In this document: positions 53,955 to 64,000 of the stretch, in pieces
Position numbering within the stretch: position 1 is the first letter of the stretch
Layout of the letters: the number at the start of each line of letters is the position of its first letter
DNA from: Gilliamella sp. Occ3-1
Lineage (GTDB): Bacteria > Pseudomonadota > Gammaproteobacteria > Enterobacterales > Orbaceae
Direction of reading: 5' to 3'
Assembly (NCBI RefSeq): GCF_001690655.1
Contig: NZ_LZHQ01000028.1
Location: 1-64,000 of the forward strand
DNA length: 64,000 nt
Notes under the pieces: model-generated
The model's database searches: none
Told to the model about the DNA's origin: nothing
Seen by the model: only the letters and a program-made list of their open reading frames with translations
Position numbers and translations under genes: made by a program

Positions 53955-55151
53955 TTATCGTTTAGGAAGACGATAAGCACTAAATGCCGCCAGTAATAAT
54001 AAAATACTCGCCGTACCAAACGCAACTAAATGAGTGTGTAAGTGATCGTAAGCCCATCCACCTAACCATGAACCCATCATCGCACCAATTTGATGCCCCA
54101 AATAGGTCAATCCAGAAAGTAATCCCACAATTTTTACACCATAAATATCTGCTGTAATAGCGCCAGACATTGACAAAGCGCCAGCCCAAACCAAACCACC
54201 TACTGCTGCAATAGTAAAAAGCTGCCATTTAGTTGATGCTAAAACAAGAGTAATAAAACCTAAGCCTCGTATTAAATAGACCATCATCAAAATGTTTTTT
54301 CGTTGTACTATATCAGATAGATAACCCAAAACTAAGGTACTAAAAATAGCGACTAAACCAATCAAACCAATACCATTAGAACTGGTGATAGGATCAAAAC
54401 CATGATCGATAAGCATTGGGACACCATGTGTTCCTAATAAATTCATACTGAAGCCACAAGTAAAAAGCCCAAAACTCAGTTGCCAAAATGGACGTGTTTT
54501 TAACACATCTATAAGTTTGATACTAAACTCTATTTTTTGATTGATAACAGGCTCTATACTAGAATTTTCGATCTCAGATTGATTATCTTCCATAATAAAC
54601 AAAGCAATAGGCAAGGCGATAATCATAAAAATCACAGCAAACGAAATTAGCGTTGTTTGCCATCCATAAATAGGAATGAAGAATGCAAAAACAGGTAACA
54701 TCACTGCAATACCTGCCATACTTCCTGTTGATAAAATAAATAAGGCCAATCCTCTGCGTTTAATAAACCAACGCGCTATAATGGGCGTAAAGCTAACTGA
54801 CCCCACAAAAGAAGTACCAAAAGATAATGCAATACCGAAAGATAGTAAAAAGCTCCAATAATCAGTTGAGTTAGCTGACCAAACTGTCGAGATAATAATA
54901 ATGATCGCGCCTAATATTAGGACAAAACGAGTGCTATATTTACCCACTAAATATCCGGCTATTGGCATTGCGATACCTGAAAAAAGCATACCTATAGCAA
55001 TAATTCCAGAAAGGACGCTACGGCTAAAACCGATATCATTTGCAATGGGAAGAAAAAAGACCCCCATACTCATTCTCAACCCACTGGAAAGTAAAGTAAG
55101 AAAAGAAGCTGCAATAACGATATTCCAACCAAAATACCACGGAGATCGCAT
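53955..55151 (-). CDS. MFS transporter
   Basis: The 398-residue protein has about twelve membrane segments and MFS landmarks: GYLVGKYSTRFVLILGA (motif A-like) and GYLSDIVQRKNILMMVY in the second half. Its start WYFGWNIVIAASFLTLL and GVFFLPIANDIGFSRS resemble the monocarboxylate/oxalate-formate (OFA-like) group. The substrate cannot be set from sequence. The gene stands alone between fklB and dapB. Confidence 0.85.
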   Translation of the reverse strand: MRSPWYFGWNIVIAASFLTLLSSGLRMSMGVFFLPIANDIGFSRSVLSGIIAIGMLFSGIAMPIAGYLVGKYSTRFVLILGAIIIIISTVWSANSTDYWSFLLSFGIALSFGTSFVGSVSFTPIIARWFIKRRGLALFILSTGSMAGIAVMLPVFAFFIPIYGWQTTLISFAVIFMIIALPIALFIMEDNQSEIENSSIEPVINQKIEFSIKLIDVLKTRPFWQLSFGLFTCGFSMNLLGTHGVPMLIDHGFDPITSSNGIGLIGLVAIFSTLVLGYLSDIVQRKNILMMVYLIRGLGFITLVLASTKWQLFTIAAVGGLVWAGALSMSGAITADIYGVKIVGLLSGLTYLGHQIGAMMGSWLGGWAYDHLHTHLVAFGTASILLLLAAFSAYRLPKR

Positions 55152-55210
55152 AATAACTCCTGATTATTTTTTATAGAAAACGGATCAAAAATTGTAGCAT
55201 TAGAGTTTAA

Positions 55211-56612
<1,402 letters not shown>

Positions 56613-56742
56613 GCGTTTAAGTATAAAATACTATAGCCTATTCCCATATTACTTTAATAAAAAATTAGTTTTCTTATTCTTTTTATAAAGGAAAATTGTT
56701 AGAATCTAATTTGATTTTTGAAAGTTAATTTGAGCATTATTA

Positions 56743-57282
56743 ATGAAAAAACACACATTAGAAATGATGATATCTGCTGATGATATCCAAAAACGTGTAA
56801 TTAAACTAGGTCAACAAATAAGCCAAGATTATCAACATAGCCAAAATGAATTAATCTTAGTTGGACTTTTACGTGGCTCCTTTATTTTTATGGCCGATTT
56901 AAGCCGAGCAATTACCGTCGGGCACGAGGTTGATTTTATGACAGCGTCAAGCTATGGTAATGCTGTTATTAGTAACCGCGACGTTAAAATATTAAAAGAC
57001 TTAGATGAAGATATCCGTGATAAAGATGTATTGATTATCGAAGATATTATAGATACTGGTAATACACTTAGCAAAGTTTTGGATATTTTAAAATTACGTC
57101 ATCCACGCAGTATTGAAATTTGTACGCTATTAGACAAACCCTCTCGCCGTGAAGTAAACGTTCCAGTTAAATATATCGGATTTTCAATTCCTGACGAATT
57201 TGTTGTGGGTTATGGTATTGACTATGCTCAGCACTACCGCCACTTACCTTATATAGGGCATGTAACATTACTTGATTCTTAA
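56743..57282 (+). CDS. hpt: hypoxanthine phosphoribosyltransferase Hpt
   Basis: Hpt salvages hypoxanthine (and guanine) with PRPP. The 179-residue protein has [16 protein letters not shown], the PRPP loop [18 protein letters not shown], and [19 protein letters not shown]. It precedes tamA by 17 bases. Confidence 0.95.
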   Translation: MKKHTLEMMISADDIQKRVIKLGQQISQDYQHSQNELILVGLLRGSFIFMADLSRAITVGHEVDFMTASSYGNAVISNRDVKILKDLDEDIRDKDVLIIEDIIDTGNTLSKVLDILKLRHPRSIEICTLLDKPSRREVNVPVKYIGFSIPDEFVVGYGIDYAQHYRHLPYIGHVTLLDS

Positions 57283-57299
57283 TATTATGCGAGGTATAT

Positions 57300-59015
57300 G
57301 TGTCTCGATTCTCCTGTTCATTAGGTTTACTTTTAGTTATAACAGCTACGTCAAGTTATGCTGACATGAAGTTAGCCATTAAGGGATTAAAAGGCGATCT
57401 TGCTGATAATATTGAGGCACGTACTTCATTAATTACACCTGACAAAATTAGTGATACTCCGAATTTTAAACGTTATTTCGAAAGTGAAGCAAAAAAAGCA
57501 TTACGCGCATTAGGTTACTACTCTCCTAGCTTTGAATATAACGCACAAAACCCGAAGGTTCTTGTTGTTAATATATCACCTGGCGAACCCATATTAGTTG
57601 ATCAGCTTAATGTTAATATTACTGGTGATGGGTTGCAAGATCCTGATTTTCAATATTTACTTAAAAATAACTTACCAAAAATTGGCGATGTGTTAAATCA
57701 TGGTATTTATGAATCATTTAAGAAAAGCCTGCAAAATTTATCACTAAAAAAAGGTTACTTTGATGCCAATATGCCTAAACATCAACTAGCTGTATCTATG
57801 TCTGAACATCAAGCCTTTTGGAATATTGATTATACAACAGGTAGACGCTATCGATTTGGTAAAGTTACTTTTCATAATGCCAAAATTCGTGATGACTATT
57901 TAGCTAATATTGTGCCGTTTAAAGACGGTGAAGAATATACAGCAGAACAATTGTCATTACTAAATAGACGCCTTACTTCTACAAACTGGTTTAATTCAGT
58001 GGTTGTTGTCCCAAATTTTCCTCATCTAACCGAAGATAGAGTTCTTCCCATTGATGTAGAAACCTCACCCCGAAAAAAAAATAATATGGACTTAGGGTTG
58101 GGCTTTTCAACAGATAACGGCGTGCATGGTAAGATTGGTTGGAATAAACCTTGGATCAATAGTCGAGGGCAAAGTTTTCAAAGTAACTTATCGTTATCTT
58201 CGCCAGAACAATTGGTGACCATGAGTTACAAAATCCCTTTAAAAAAATCACCTTTAGAGCAATATTACACTATTCAAGGTGGTTATAAAAAGATAGATAA
58301 TAATGATACCTACTCACGTTCTTATACGTTCGGGGCTTTGCGAAACTGGGATAATTTTTATGGATGGCAAACGGCATTAGGATTAAATATGTTAAATGAT
58401 GACTTTACCCAAGGTGATTCAAGTTTTAAAACATTTTTGTATTACCCATCGCTTAGCATATCAAGAATCCGTTCTGATGGTAGTTTATTAGCAATGTGGG
58501 GCGATTCACAACGTTATTCTATTGAAGCAGCTGGAGAACAATTAGGTTCAGATATTAATCTAGTGCGATTTCAGGCACAACAAGCATGGATTCGCTCCTT
58601 AAAAAAATCGCATCGATTTATAGCTCGTGGCAATTTTGGCATTATACAAGCGAGCAATTTTGACCGTGTTCCACCATCATTTAGATTTTTTGCTGGTGGT
58701 GAACGCAGTATTCGAGGTTACAGTTATCAGTCTATTTCGCCTAAGGATAAAAAAGGTAAATTAAAAGGAGCTTCTAAACTCATCACAGGTTCACTTGAAT
58801 ATCAATATAATTTATCTGGATCATGGTGGGGAGCTGCATTTGTAGATACAGGTGAAGCTATAGATAAAGTTGATAAAACTAAATTTTATACAGGAACTGG
58901 TTTTGGCATTCGTTGGGCTTCTCCGGTTGGACCAATAAAGGTTGATTTAGCAACACCACTTAACAAAGATACAGGCTCTATTCACCTATACATTGGCTTA
59001 GGAAGCGAATTATAA
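57300..59015 (+). CDS. tamA: outer-membrane translocation module protein TamA
   Basis: TamA is an Omp85 protein that works with TamB in outer-membrane assembly and lipid transport. The 571-residue protein has a signal peptide (residues 1-22, ending SSYA), three POTRA domains, and a C-terminal 16-strand barrel with the Omp85 motif RFFAGGERSIRGYSYQS and GFGIRWASPVGPIKVDLA. The start is GTG at 57300 with GAGG 5 bases upstream. tamB follows one base after the stop. Confidence 0.95.
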   Translation: MSRFSCSLGLLLVITATSSYADMKLAIKGLKGDLADNIEARTSLITPDKISDTPNFKRYFESEAKKALRALGYYSPSFEYNAQNPKVLVVNISPGEPILVDQLNVNITGDGLQDPDFQYLLKNNLPKIGDVLNHGIYESFKKSLQNLSLKKGYFDANMPKHQLAVSMSEHQAFWNIDYTTGRRYRFGKVTFHNAKIRDDYLANIVPFKDGEEYTAEQLSLLNRRLTSTNWFNSVVVVPNFPHLTEDRVLPIDVETSPRKKNNMDLGLGFSTDNGVHGKIGWNKPWINSRGQSFQSNLSLSSPEQLVTMSYKIPLKKSPLEQYYTIQGGYKKIDNNDTYSRSYTFGALRNWDNFYGWQTALGLNMLNDDFTQGDSSFKTFLYYPSLSISRIRSDGSLLAMWGDSQRYSIEAAGEQLGSDINLVRFQAQQAWIRSLKKSHRFIARGNFGIIQASNFDRVPPSFRFFAGGERSIRGYSYQSISPKDKKGKLKGASKLITGSLEYQYNLSGSWWGAAFVDTGEAIDKVDKTKFYTGTGFGIRWASPVGPIKVDLATPLNKDTGSIHLYIGLGSEL

Positions 59016-59016
59016 T

Positions 59017-62000
59017 ATGACTAAAAATTCAGCTAGAATTAAAAAAGTAAAAAAATTAAAGCGGATACGTAAATGGAAAAAACGAAGCATCGCCATTTTA
59101 TCTGTTATCGCCTTTCTAATTGTTTTTGTTATTTTGTTTATATACACCAGTCTTGGTGTAAAATTAAGTACCTATGTTTTAAATAAATTTCTACCTGAGT
59201 TAAAAATAGCTCAAGTTGAAGGCTCCTTTCATGATTTGCATATACAAGGACTTTCGCTTGAATTACCGAGTATTAATGTTCAAGTTAATGATGCTTCATT
59301 TTCACTCACAGGACTTTGTTTATTAAAGACTGAAGTCTGCGTCAATCAATTCAATGCCAATGGTGTAAATGTTTCAATTAACACTAAAGAAATCGAAAGT
59401 TCACCAAGTGAAACTACTATTGATACTACCGCAAAACAACATTTTGTTCTCAAAACTCCATTACCTATAGAGCTTAACAGTACACACCTTATTAATGTAA
59501 AAGTCACTGTTGATGATATGCAATTTGGAATGTCTGACTTTACGGGTAAAGCCACATGGGTTAATAATCAGATTCATGTTTATCCTGCTGTTGCCACAGG
59601 GTTAAAAGCTATTTTTACAGATAATAAAGCAGCAAATGTACCAGTAAAAACAACCGATAAAGATATCGCACTTAATGAAAAAATAGCCCAACTTTTTAAT
59701 CAACCGCTGATTGAATCATTACCTCAAGTTAATATTCCATTAGATATTAATGTAACTAATTTAAGAGGGACTAACTGGCTATTACATATGGGGGGGCATG
59801 ATTACCTATTTGATAACGTTGCAATTCAAACCAATATTGTTAACAGCCGTATTATTATAAAACAATTAGATACTGATGCTATAACACCCTATGCTAGCGG
59901 ACATGCTTCACTTTCAGGCGAAATAACATTACACGATGACTGGCCAATATTAGCTTTAATAAAAGCAGATACTGAACAAAACCGATTGGAAGCACAGTTT
60001 TCTGGTAAATTGCTTGGTGAGTTATTAACCAATATAAACCTTGATGGTTCGAATCAAATGGTGATGAGTGGACATATCAATTTTATTGAAAAATACTTAC
60101 CTGTAATCACTCAAATTGAAGGTAAGCATATTCAATGGCCAATTGAAGGAAAAGCTCAGTATCAATTAAATGATTTTTCCGCATCAATAAACGGTAATGT
60201 AAAACAGTTTCAAATGTCAGCCAAAGGTATTATTGAAGGAAAAGAATTAACTAATACCTCGTTTGATATTGTTGGTAAAGGAACTAATCAAGATGCAAGT
60301 ATTGATCATGGCATCATTAAATTACCTCAAGGTGAAATTAATATAGATGGAAATATAAGTTGGCTACAAGCATTACAATGGGATATCAGCATAAAACTAA
60401 ATAATGTTGATATGTACAAAGAACTACCTAACTATCCGATTCGATTAAATGGTCAATTTAAAACTACAGGCGTACTAGACAAAGATAAATGGGCGTTTGA
60501 TTTTTCCAATCTACAATTAAAAGGTAATATTAACCATGCTAATTTTTTAGCATCTGGTAACGTATATGTTGATTCTGAAAACTTAGCCACTGCAAATAAT
60601 TTTGCAATCAATTGGGGTAAAAATCAGATCGATTTAAATGGTTCAGCAGAAAAAGGCAATTTACTGGCAAAATTAAATCTCGAATCATTATCCTTATTAG
60701 TTGATGGTATGCAAGGTTCAATTTTGGGTAGTATAAAACTTAACCGCATACCTAATAATGCAATTATAGATACTAATTTAGCCATTAATTCACTGTCTTT
60801 TAATACTATCAAAGTAGCTAAAGCTAATCTTACCGGTAAAGTTGAGTATAAAGAACAGGCCAGTGGCAACATTAAACTCACTGGGCAATCAATAGAACTT
60901 TCAAGCCAAACTATAAAAAGATTAAATGTAGATCTAACTGGAAGTGAAAACCAACATATATTAACCGTTAATATTGATGGTGAACCTGCATCACTAAAAA
61001 CATCGTTAACAGGAAAACTTGATAAGAAACGCACAAAGTGGAACGGAACCATTTCAGGTGCGCTACTCAATTTAAACAAAAATAACAGTTGGCAATTAGC
61101 TAAATCTGTTGACTTATCTTATGATGTTAAAAATCAAATCCCAGCAATTAATGCTCATTGTTGGATTAATGGGAAGTCAAGCATTTGCCTCGATAAGCAA
61201 TTTTTGTTAGCCAAAAACACTAATACAAGTATCACTTTAAAAGACATTAATCTATCTAAGCTACCAATACAAAATGACGGTGAAACCAAACTTGCTGGTA
61301 GTATAAATGGAAAAATAACTATTCAATTTAATAATGACAATACAATACCATTAATAAAAGCAAATTTAACAAGTTATGATGTTTATATTCAACAAATGGT
61401 TACCTCTCAATCATTACTATTGCCTTTTGATGTTTTCAAAATAGATGCTGAATTTAATGAACAACAAGCTAAATTGGATTGGAAATTTGGTCTAAATAAA
61501 TTAGGAAAAATAAACGGTAATCTTGTTATTACTGATCCAATTGAACAAAAAAAATTAAGTGGTCAATTAAGTATCGATCACTTAGCTTTAGCAATTATTA
61601 ACCCATTATTAGATAGCAAAGACTATGCTAAAGGGGCTATTAATGGTAACGTTAAATTTTCTGGCTCATTAAATGAGCCATTGCTAACAGGAAATATTAA
61701 CTTACAAAATAGCGAAATCAAATCTAGCCAATTACCAATTGATATTAAATCAGCTAAATTTGACCTCAATTTCAATGGTAAATCATCCTCATTAAAAGGT
61801 ATTTTAACAACTCAAGCTGGCAATGTTAATATTAATGGTAATGCCAGCTGGAATACTATAGATAAATGGCAAGCCTCGTTAGCTGTTAATGGCGCTGCCA
61901 TGGAAGTTACTGTGCCACCAATGATTGTTATGTCAATTGTTCCCGATATTAAAATCAATGCAACACAAGATGAATTAACGTTATTAGGTAAAGTTAGCAT

Positions 62001-62829
62001 TCCAAAAGGAAAAATAACAGTTGAATCACTACCAGCATCAAGTGTTGATGTCTCACCAGATGAAGTAATGCTCGATATAAATCGGAAACCTCTGAGGCCT
62101 CAGGAATTTGGCATTAAAATCAATAGTTATCTTGAAATCGATATTGGAGATAAAGTTGTCGTCGATGCATTTGGGCTAAAGGCATCACTTAAAGGTAACT
62201 TAATTGCAGCACAAACTAATAAAGGACTTGATCTACATGGTGAAGTTTTGACTCCAACAGGTCGATTCCATGCCTATGGACAGGATTTGGTTATTCATAA
62301 AGGTATCATTACTTTTTCAGGATCGGCAGATCAAGCTACACTCGATATTGAAGCAATTCGTAATCCAGAGGCAATGGAAAATAGCAATATCATGGCAGGA
62401 ATTCGTATTACAGGATCTTCTGAATCGCCAAAAATTGAAGTATTTTCAGATCCCGCCATGTCACAGCAAGAAGCGCTCTCTTACTTAATCCGTGGACAAG
62501 GTCTTGATAGTGCAGAACAAAACGATAGCGATATGATGACAGCATTGCTGGTTGGTATTGGCACAGCGAAAACAGGTAAATATATTGGCGATATTGGTAA
62601 TGTATTTGGTATTAAAAATCTAACACTTGATACTCAAGGTGCTGGTAATAACTCTAAAGTTGTGGTTAGTGGCTACATATTACCTAATTTACAACTTAAA
62701 TATGGTGTAGGTATATTTGATTCGCTGGCAACCTTTACTTTGCGTTACAGACTAATGCCTAGTCTCTATTTAGACGCTACATCAAGCTTAGCGCAAACAC
62801 TGGATCTGATTTATCAATTTGATTTTTAA
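59017..62829 (+). CDS. tamB: translocation and assembly module protein TamB
   Basis: The 1270-residue protein (E. coli 1259) spans the periplasm as a long beta-groove that carries phospholipids between membranes and aids outer-membrane protein assembly. There is one N-terminal membrane anchor (about residues 24-48), long repeated beta-strand regions, and the conserved C-terminal TamB domain (EVLTPTGRFHAYGQDLVIHKG; FSDPAMSQQEALSYLIRGQ; LRYRLMPSLYLDATSS). It forms an operon with tamA. Confidence 0.96.
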   Translation: MTKNSARIKKVKKLKRIRKWKKRSIAILSVIAFLIVFVILFIYTSLGVKLSTYVLNKFLPELKIAQVEGSFHDLHIQGLSLELPSINVQVNDASFSLTGLCLLKTEVCVNQFNANGVNVSINTKEIESSPSETTIDTTAKQHFVLKTPLPIELNSTHLINVKVTVDDMQFGMSDFTGKATWVNNQIHVYPAVATGLKAIFTDNKAANVPVKTTDKDIALNEKIAQLFNQPLIESLPQVNIPLDINVTNLRGTNWLLHMGGHDYLFDNVAIQTNIVNSRIIIKQLDTDAITPYASGHASLSGEITLHDDWPILALIKADTEQNRLEAQFSGKLLGELLTNINLDGSNQMVMSGHINFIEKYLPVITQIEGKHIQWPIEGKAQYQLNDFSASINGNVKQFQMSAKGIIEGKELTNTSFDIVGKGTNQDASIDHGIIKLPQGEINIDGNISWLQALQWDISIKLNNVDMYKELPNYPIRLNGQFKTTGVLDKDKWAFDFSNLQLKGNINHANFLASGNVYVDSENLATANNFAINWGKNQIDLNGSAEKGNLLAKLNLESLSLLVDGMQGSILGSIKLNRIPNNAIIDTNLAINSLSFNTIKVAKANLTGKVEYKEQASGNIKLTGQSIELSSQTIKRLNVDLTGSENQHILTVNIDGEPASLKTSLTGKLDKKRTKWNGTISGALLNLNKNNSWQLAKSVDLSYDVKNQIPAINAHCWINGKSSICLDKQFLLAKNTNTSITLKDINLSKLPIQNDGETKLAGSINGKITIQFNNDNTIPLIKANLTSYDVYIQQMVTSQSLLLPFDVFKIDAEFNEQQAKLDWKFGLNKLGKINGNLVITDPIEQKKLSGQLSIDHLALAIINPLLDSKDYAKGAINGNVKFSGSLNEPLLTGNINLQNSEIKSSQLPIDIKSAKFDLNFNGKSSSLKGILTTQAGNVNINGNASWNTIDKWQASLAVNGAAMEVTVPPMIVMSIVPDIKINATQDELTLLGKVSIPKGKITVESLPASSVDVSPDEVMLDINRKPLRPQEFGIKINSYLEIDIGDKVVVDAFGLKASLKGNLIAAQTNKGLDLHGEVLTPTGRFHAYGQDLVIHKGIITFSGSADQATLDIEAIRNPEAMENSNIMAGIRITGSSESPKIEVFSDPAMSQQEALSYLIRGQGLDSAEQNDSDMMTALLVGIGTAKTGKYIGDIGNVFGIKNLTLDTQGAGNNSKVVVSGYILPNLQLKYGVGIFDSLATFTLRYRLMPSLYLDATSSLAQTLDLIYQFDF

Positions 62830-62932
62830 CATTAGCCCAAAGAACTCTATGTCATTACCTTATGCTGTATCTCAATGGAGTAAAATGCTAAAATCAGCCT
62901 AGCCTAAAACGTGCACTAAGTTTTACGCTCTA

Positions 62933-62977
62933 ATTAGTGCCAACGAACTCGCTTTTAGCGAGTTCTTTGGCGCTAAT
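62933..62977. terminator. long hairpin after tamB, core shared with 341-370
   Basis: A 21-base inverted repeat (ATTAGTGCCAACGAACTCGC / GCGAGTTCTTTGGCGCTAAT, two mismatched pairs) has a 3-base loop. It lies between convergent tamB and the lipoprotein gene. The core AAAGAACTCGC also forms the hairpin at 341-370. Confidence 0.75.
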
Positions 62978-63008
62978 TTGTTCCTGTTTAACATGGAGCT
63001 ATATTAGG

Positions 63009-63938
63009 TTATTCTTCAATTTTTTTATCAAACCAAGAATACCCCATTCCTCTTTTCGTATAAGCATCCTTTACCTGACTACAAGGATATCCTTCTTTTA
63101 TTGCTTTTTGTAATTTACTTTCTTTATTCCAGTCTAATTTTTGAGATTTAATTGCTTCTAATTTATCTATGCATGAGTTATATGTAGTAATAAATTCCGC
63201 ATTATTTTCTGTATAGAATTTAATGTACTTATCATTTTCTTTTTTCCATGCTTTTTCCCAACTAATACTACAAACTGGTAAAAAAACTAGGTCATCTGCA
63301 CAGTATAGTGATTTTGTTGATTCAATGGTTTGGATATCAGCATTAGCTAATTCATCAGCCGCCTTTTCCTCTAACGCTTTTTCGGCAACACTACAATTAG
63401 AACCAGTTCTTTTATCTAATTTACATAAAGACTGCATTTTTTCTTTAATTTCATTAAAAGATAGTTGTTTTAACTCTTTTTTACCTTCATCTACTTGTTC
63501 TTTATAAATCGTTTCCCAAGCTTCACATTTCGGGCTTTTATTAAACGAAAAACTACTTTTACATTCATCTACCTTTAAGTATTCATTAACTGATTCGCCC
63601 CACGACATACCAGAAATTTGTTTTTTGATAGCACTCATTTCTGATTCTACTGCTTGTTTTCTTTCGTCTTCTTTCCGTTTCTTTTCTAATTCATATTTTA
63701 TCTTTTTGTCTTTTTTAATTGCAGACATTGCAGCACGACATTCAAGATCTTTTTCTATCTTTTCGATACCGCCTTTATCTCTTGCCATAAATGCCTTTTC
63801 TAGATCCTGATTACATTGCTCTACTTTTTTATTTGCTGAGTCTATATTGTTTAAATAATATTCCTCATTTTTTTCTTCACAACCAGTTAAAACCATAGCG
63901 GTGGTTAATATAATTAAAACGTTTTTTAAGGCCTTCAT
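63009..63938 (-). CDS. EexN-like lipoprotein with three cysteine-pair repeats
   Basis: The 309-residue protein has a signal peptide and lipobox LTGC (Cys20). The next part, EEYYLNNIDSANKKVEQCNQ, resembles the EexN-type start. A Lys/Glu-rich coiled coil (about 55-110) follows. Then three repeats of about 45 residues each hold a cysteine pair: DECKSSFSFNKSPKCEAWE, SLCKLDKRTGSNCSVAEKA and YCADDLVFLPVCSISWEKA. EexN proteins are known for entry exclusion in conjugation, but no transfer gene is here, so the role is unknown. Confidence 0.65.
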   Translation of the reverse strand: MKALKNVLIILTTAMVLTGCEEKNEEYYLNNIDSANKKVEQCNQDLEKAFMARDKGGIEKIEKDLECRAAMSAIKKDKKIKYELEKKRKEDERKQAVESEMSAIKKQISGMSWGESVNEYLKVDECKSSFSFNKSPKCEAWETIYKEQVDEGKKELKQLSFNEIKEKMQSLCKLDKRTGSNCSVAEKALEEKAADELANADIQTIESTKSLYCADDLVFLPVCSISWEKAWKKENDKYIKFYTENNAEFITTYNSCIDKLEAIKSQKLDWNKESKLQKAIKEGYPCSQVKDAYTKRGMGYSWFDKKIEE

Positions 63939-64000
63939 CTATTCTCCTATTTAACTTACTTTTATTTTCATAAGTATAATATAAATAATAAATTGTTATT

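Noticed and set aside
54676..55176. Plus-strand frames antisense to the MFS gene
   Set aside because: Low-complexity mirror of membrane helices; no ribosome-binding site or family.

Overview
The window is an AT-rich gammaproteobacterial chromosome segment. Gene order and protein resemblance to Enterobacterales point to an insect-gut Orbaceae species, most likely Gilliamella or a close relative. Evidence for this includes SeqA next to Pgm, yicC divergent from rph-pyrE, rluD-pgeF divergent from bamD, the tamA-tamB pair, an E. coli-like HemX/HemY pair, and a type I-F CRISPR repeat. The genus is inference; the class is well supported.

Layout. 1-1530: mobile-DNA debris, with an IS1182-type transposase fragment carrying a stop codon, then a divergent Ner / S24-repressor pair as in Mu-like phages but with no phage around it. 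1749-18400: housekeeping genes for tRNA thiolation (mnmA, hflD), purine synthesis (purB), tetrapyrrole synthesis (hemC, hemD, hemX and a short hemY), a branched-chain amino acid exporter (azlCD), gmk, gloA, a SlyB-like lipoprotein, seqA, pgm, a YccS-type membrane protein and nfo. 18438-25154: yejK, a MATE exporter preceded by a duplicated dyad element, yicC, rph-pyrE and a lactate-oxidase-type flavoenzyme. 25204-33432: an accessory region with decayed DNA, a DUF6708-like pseudogene, a 9-repeat type I-F CRISPR array without cas genes here, and a complete type IC restriction-modification operon (hsdM-hsdS-hsdR). 33452-37740: a beta-glucoside uptake unit (GntR regulator, PTS EIIBCA, GH1 6-phospho-beta-glucosidase).

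37752-47361: dinB, a phosphoethanolamine transferase, the thiamine ABC transporter thiBPQ behind a TPP riboswitch, and pgeF-rluD divergent from bamD. 47362-48620: a second decay zone with two transposase remnants and the C-terminal remnant of a tyrosine integrase that abuts tRNA-Arg(UCU); this looks like the scar of a genomic island. 48778-64000: rep, dusA, a broken DUF5362-like gene, bamE, an FKBP isomerase, an MFS transporter, dapB, tadA, hpt, tamA-tamB and a cysteine-repeat EexN-like lipoprotein.

How the parts fit. Envelope assembly is well represented (BamD, BamE, TamA, TamB, SlyB-like). Nucleotide salvage and de novo synthesis (purB, gmk, pyrE, hpt), sugar metabolism (pgm, the bgl unit) and vitamin uptake (thiBPQ) suit a fermentative gut bacterium. 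Two defence modules stand side by side at 26.6-33.4 kb. I did not find a clearly new biological system. The points most worth a second look are the tandem repeat in the HsdS linker, the orphan CRISPR array with a perfect IHF-consensus match in its leader, the stranded Mu-type switch, the duplicated operator-like element before the MATE gene, and the integrase scar at tRNA-Arg.
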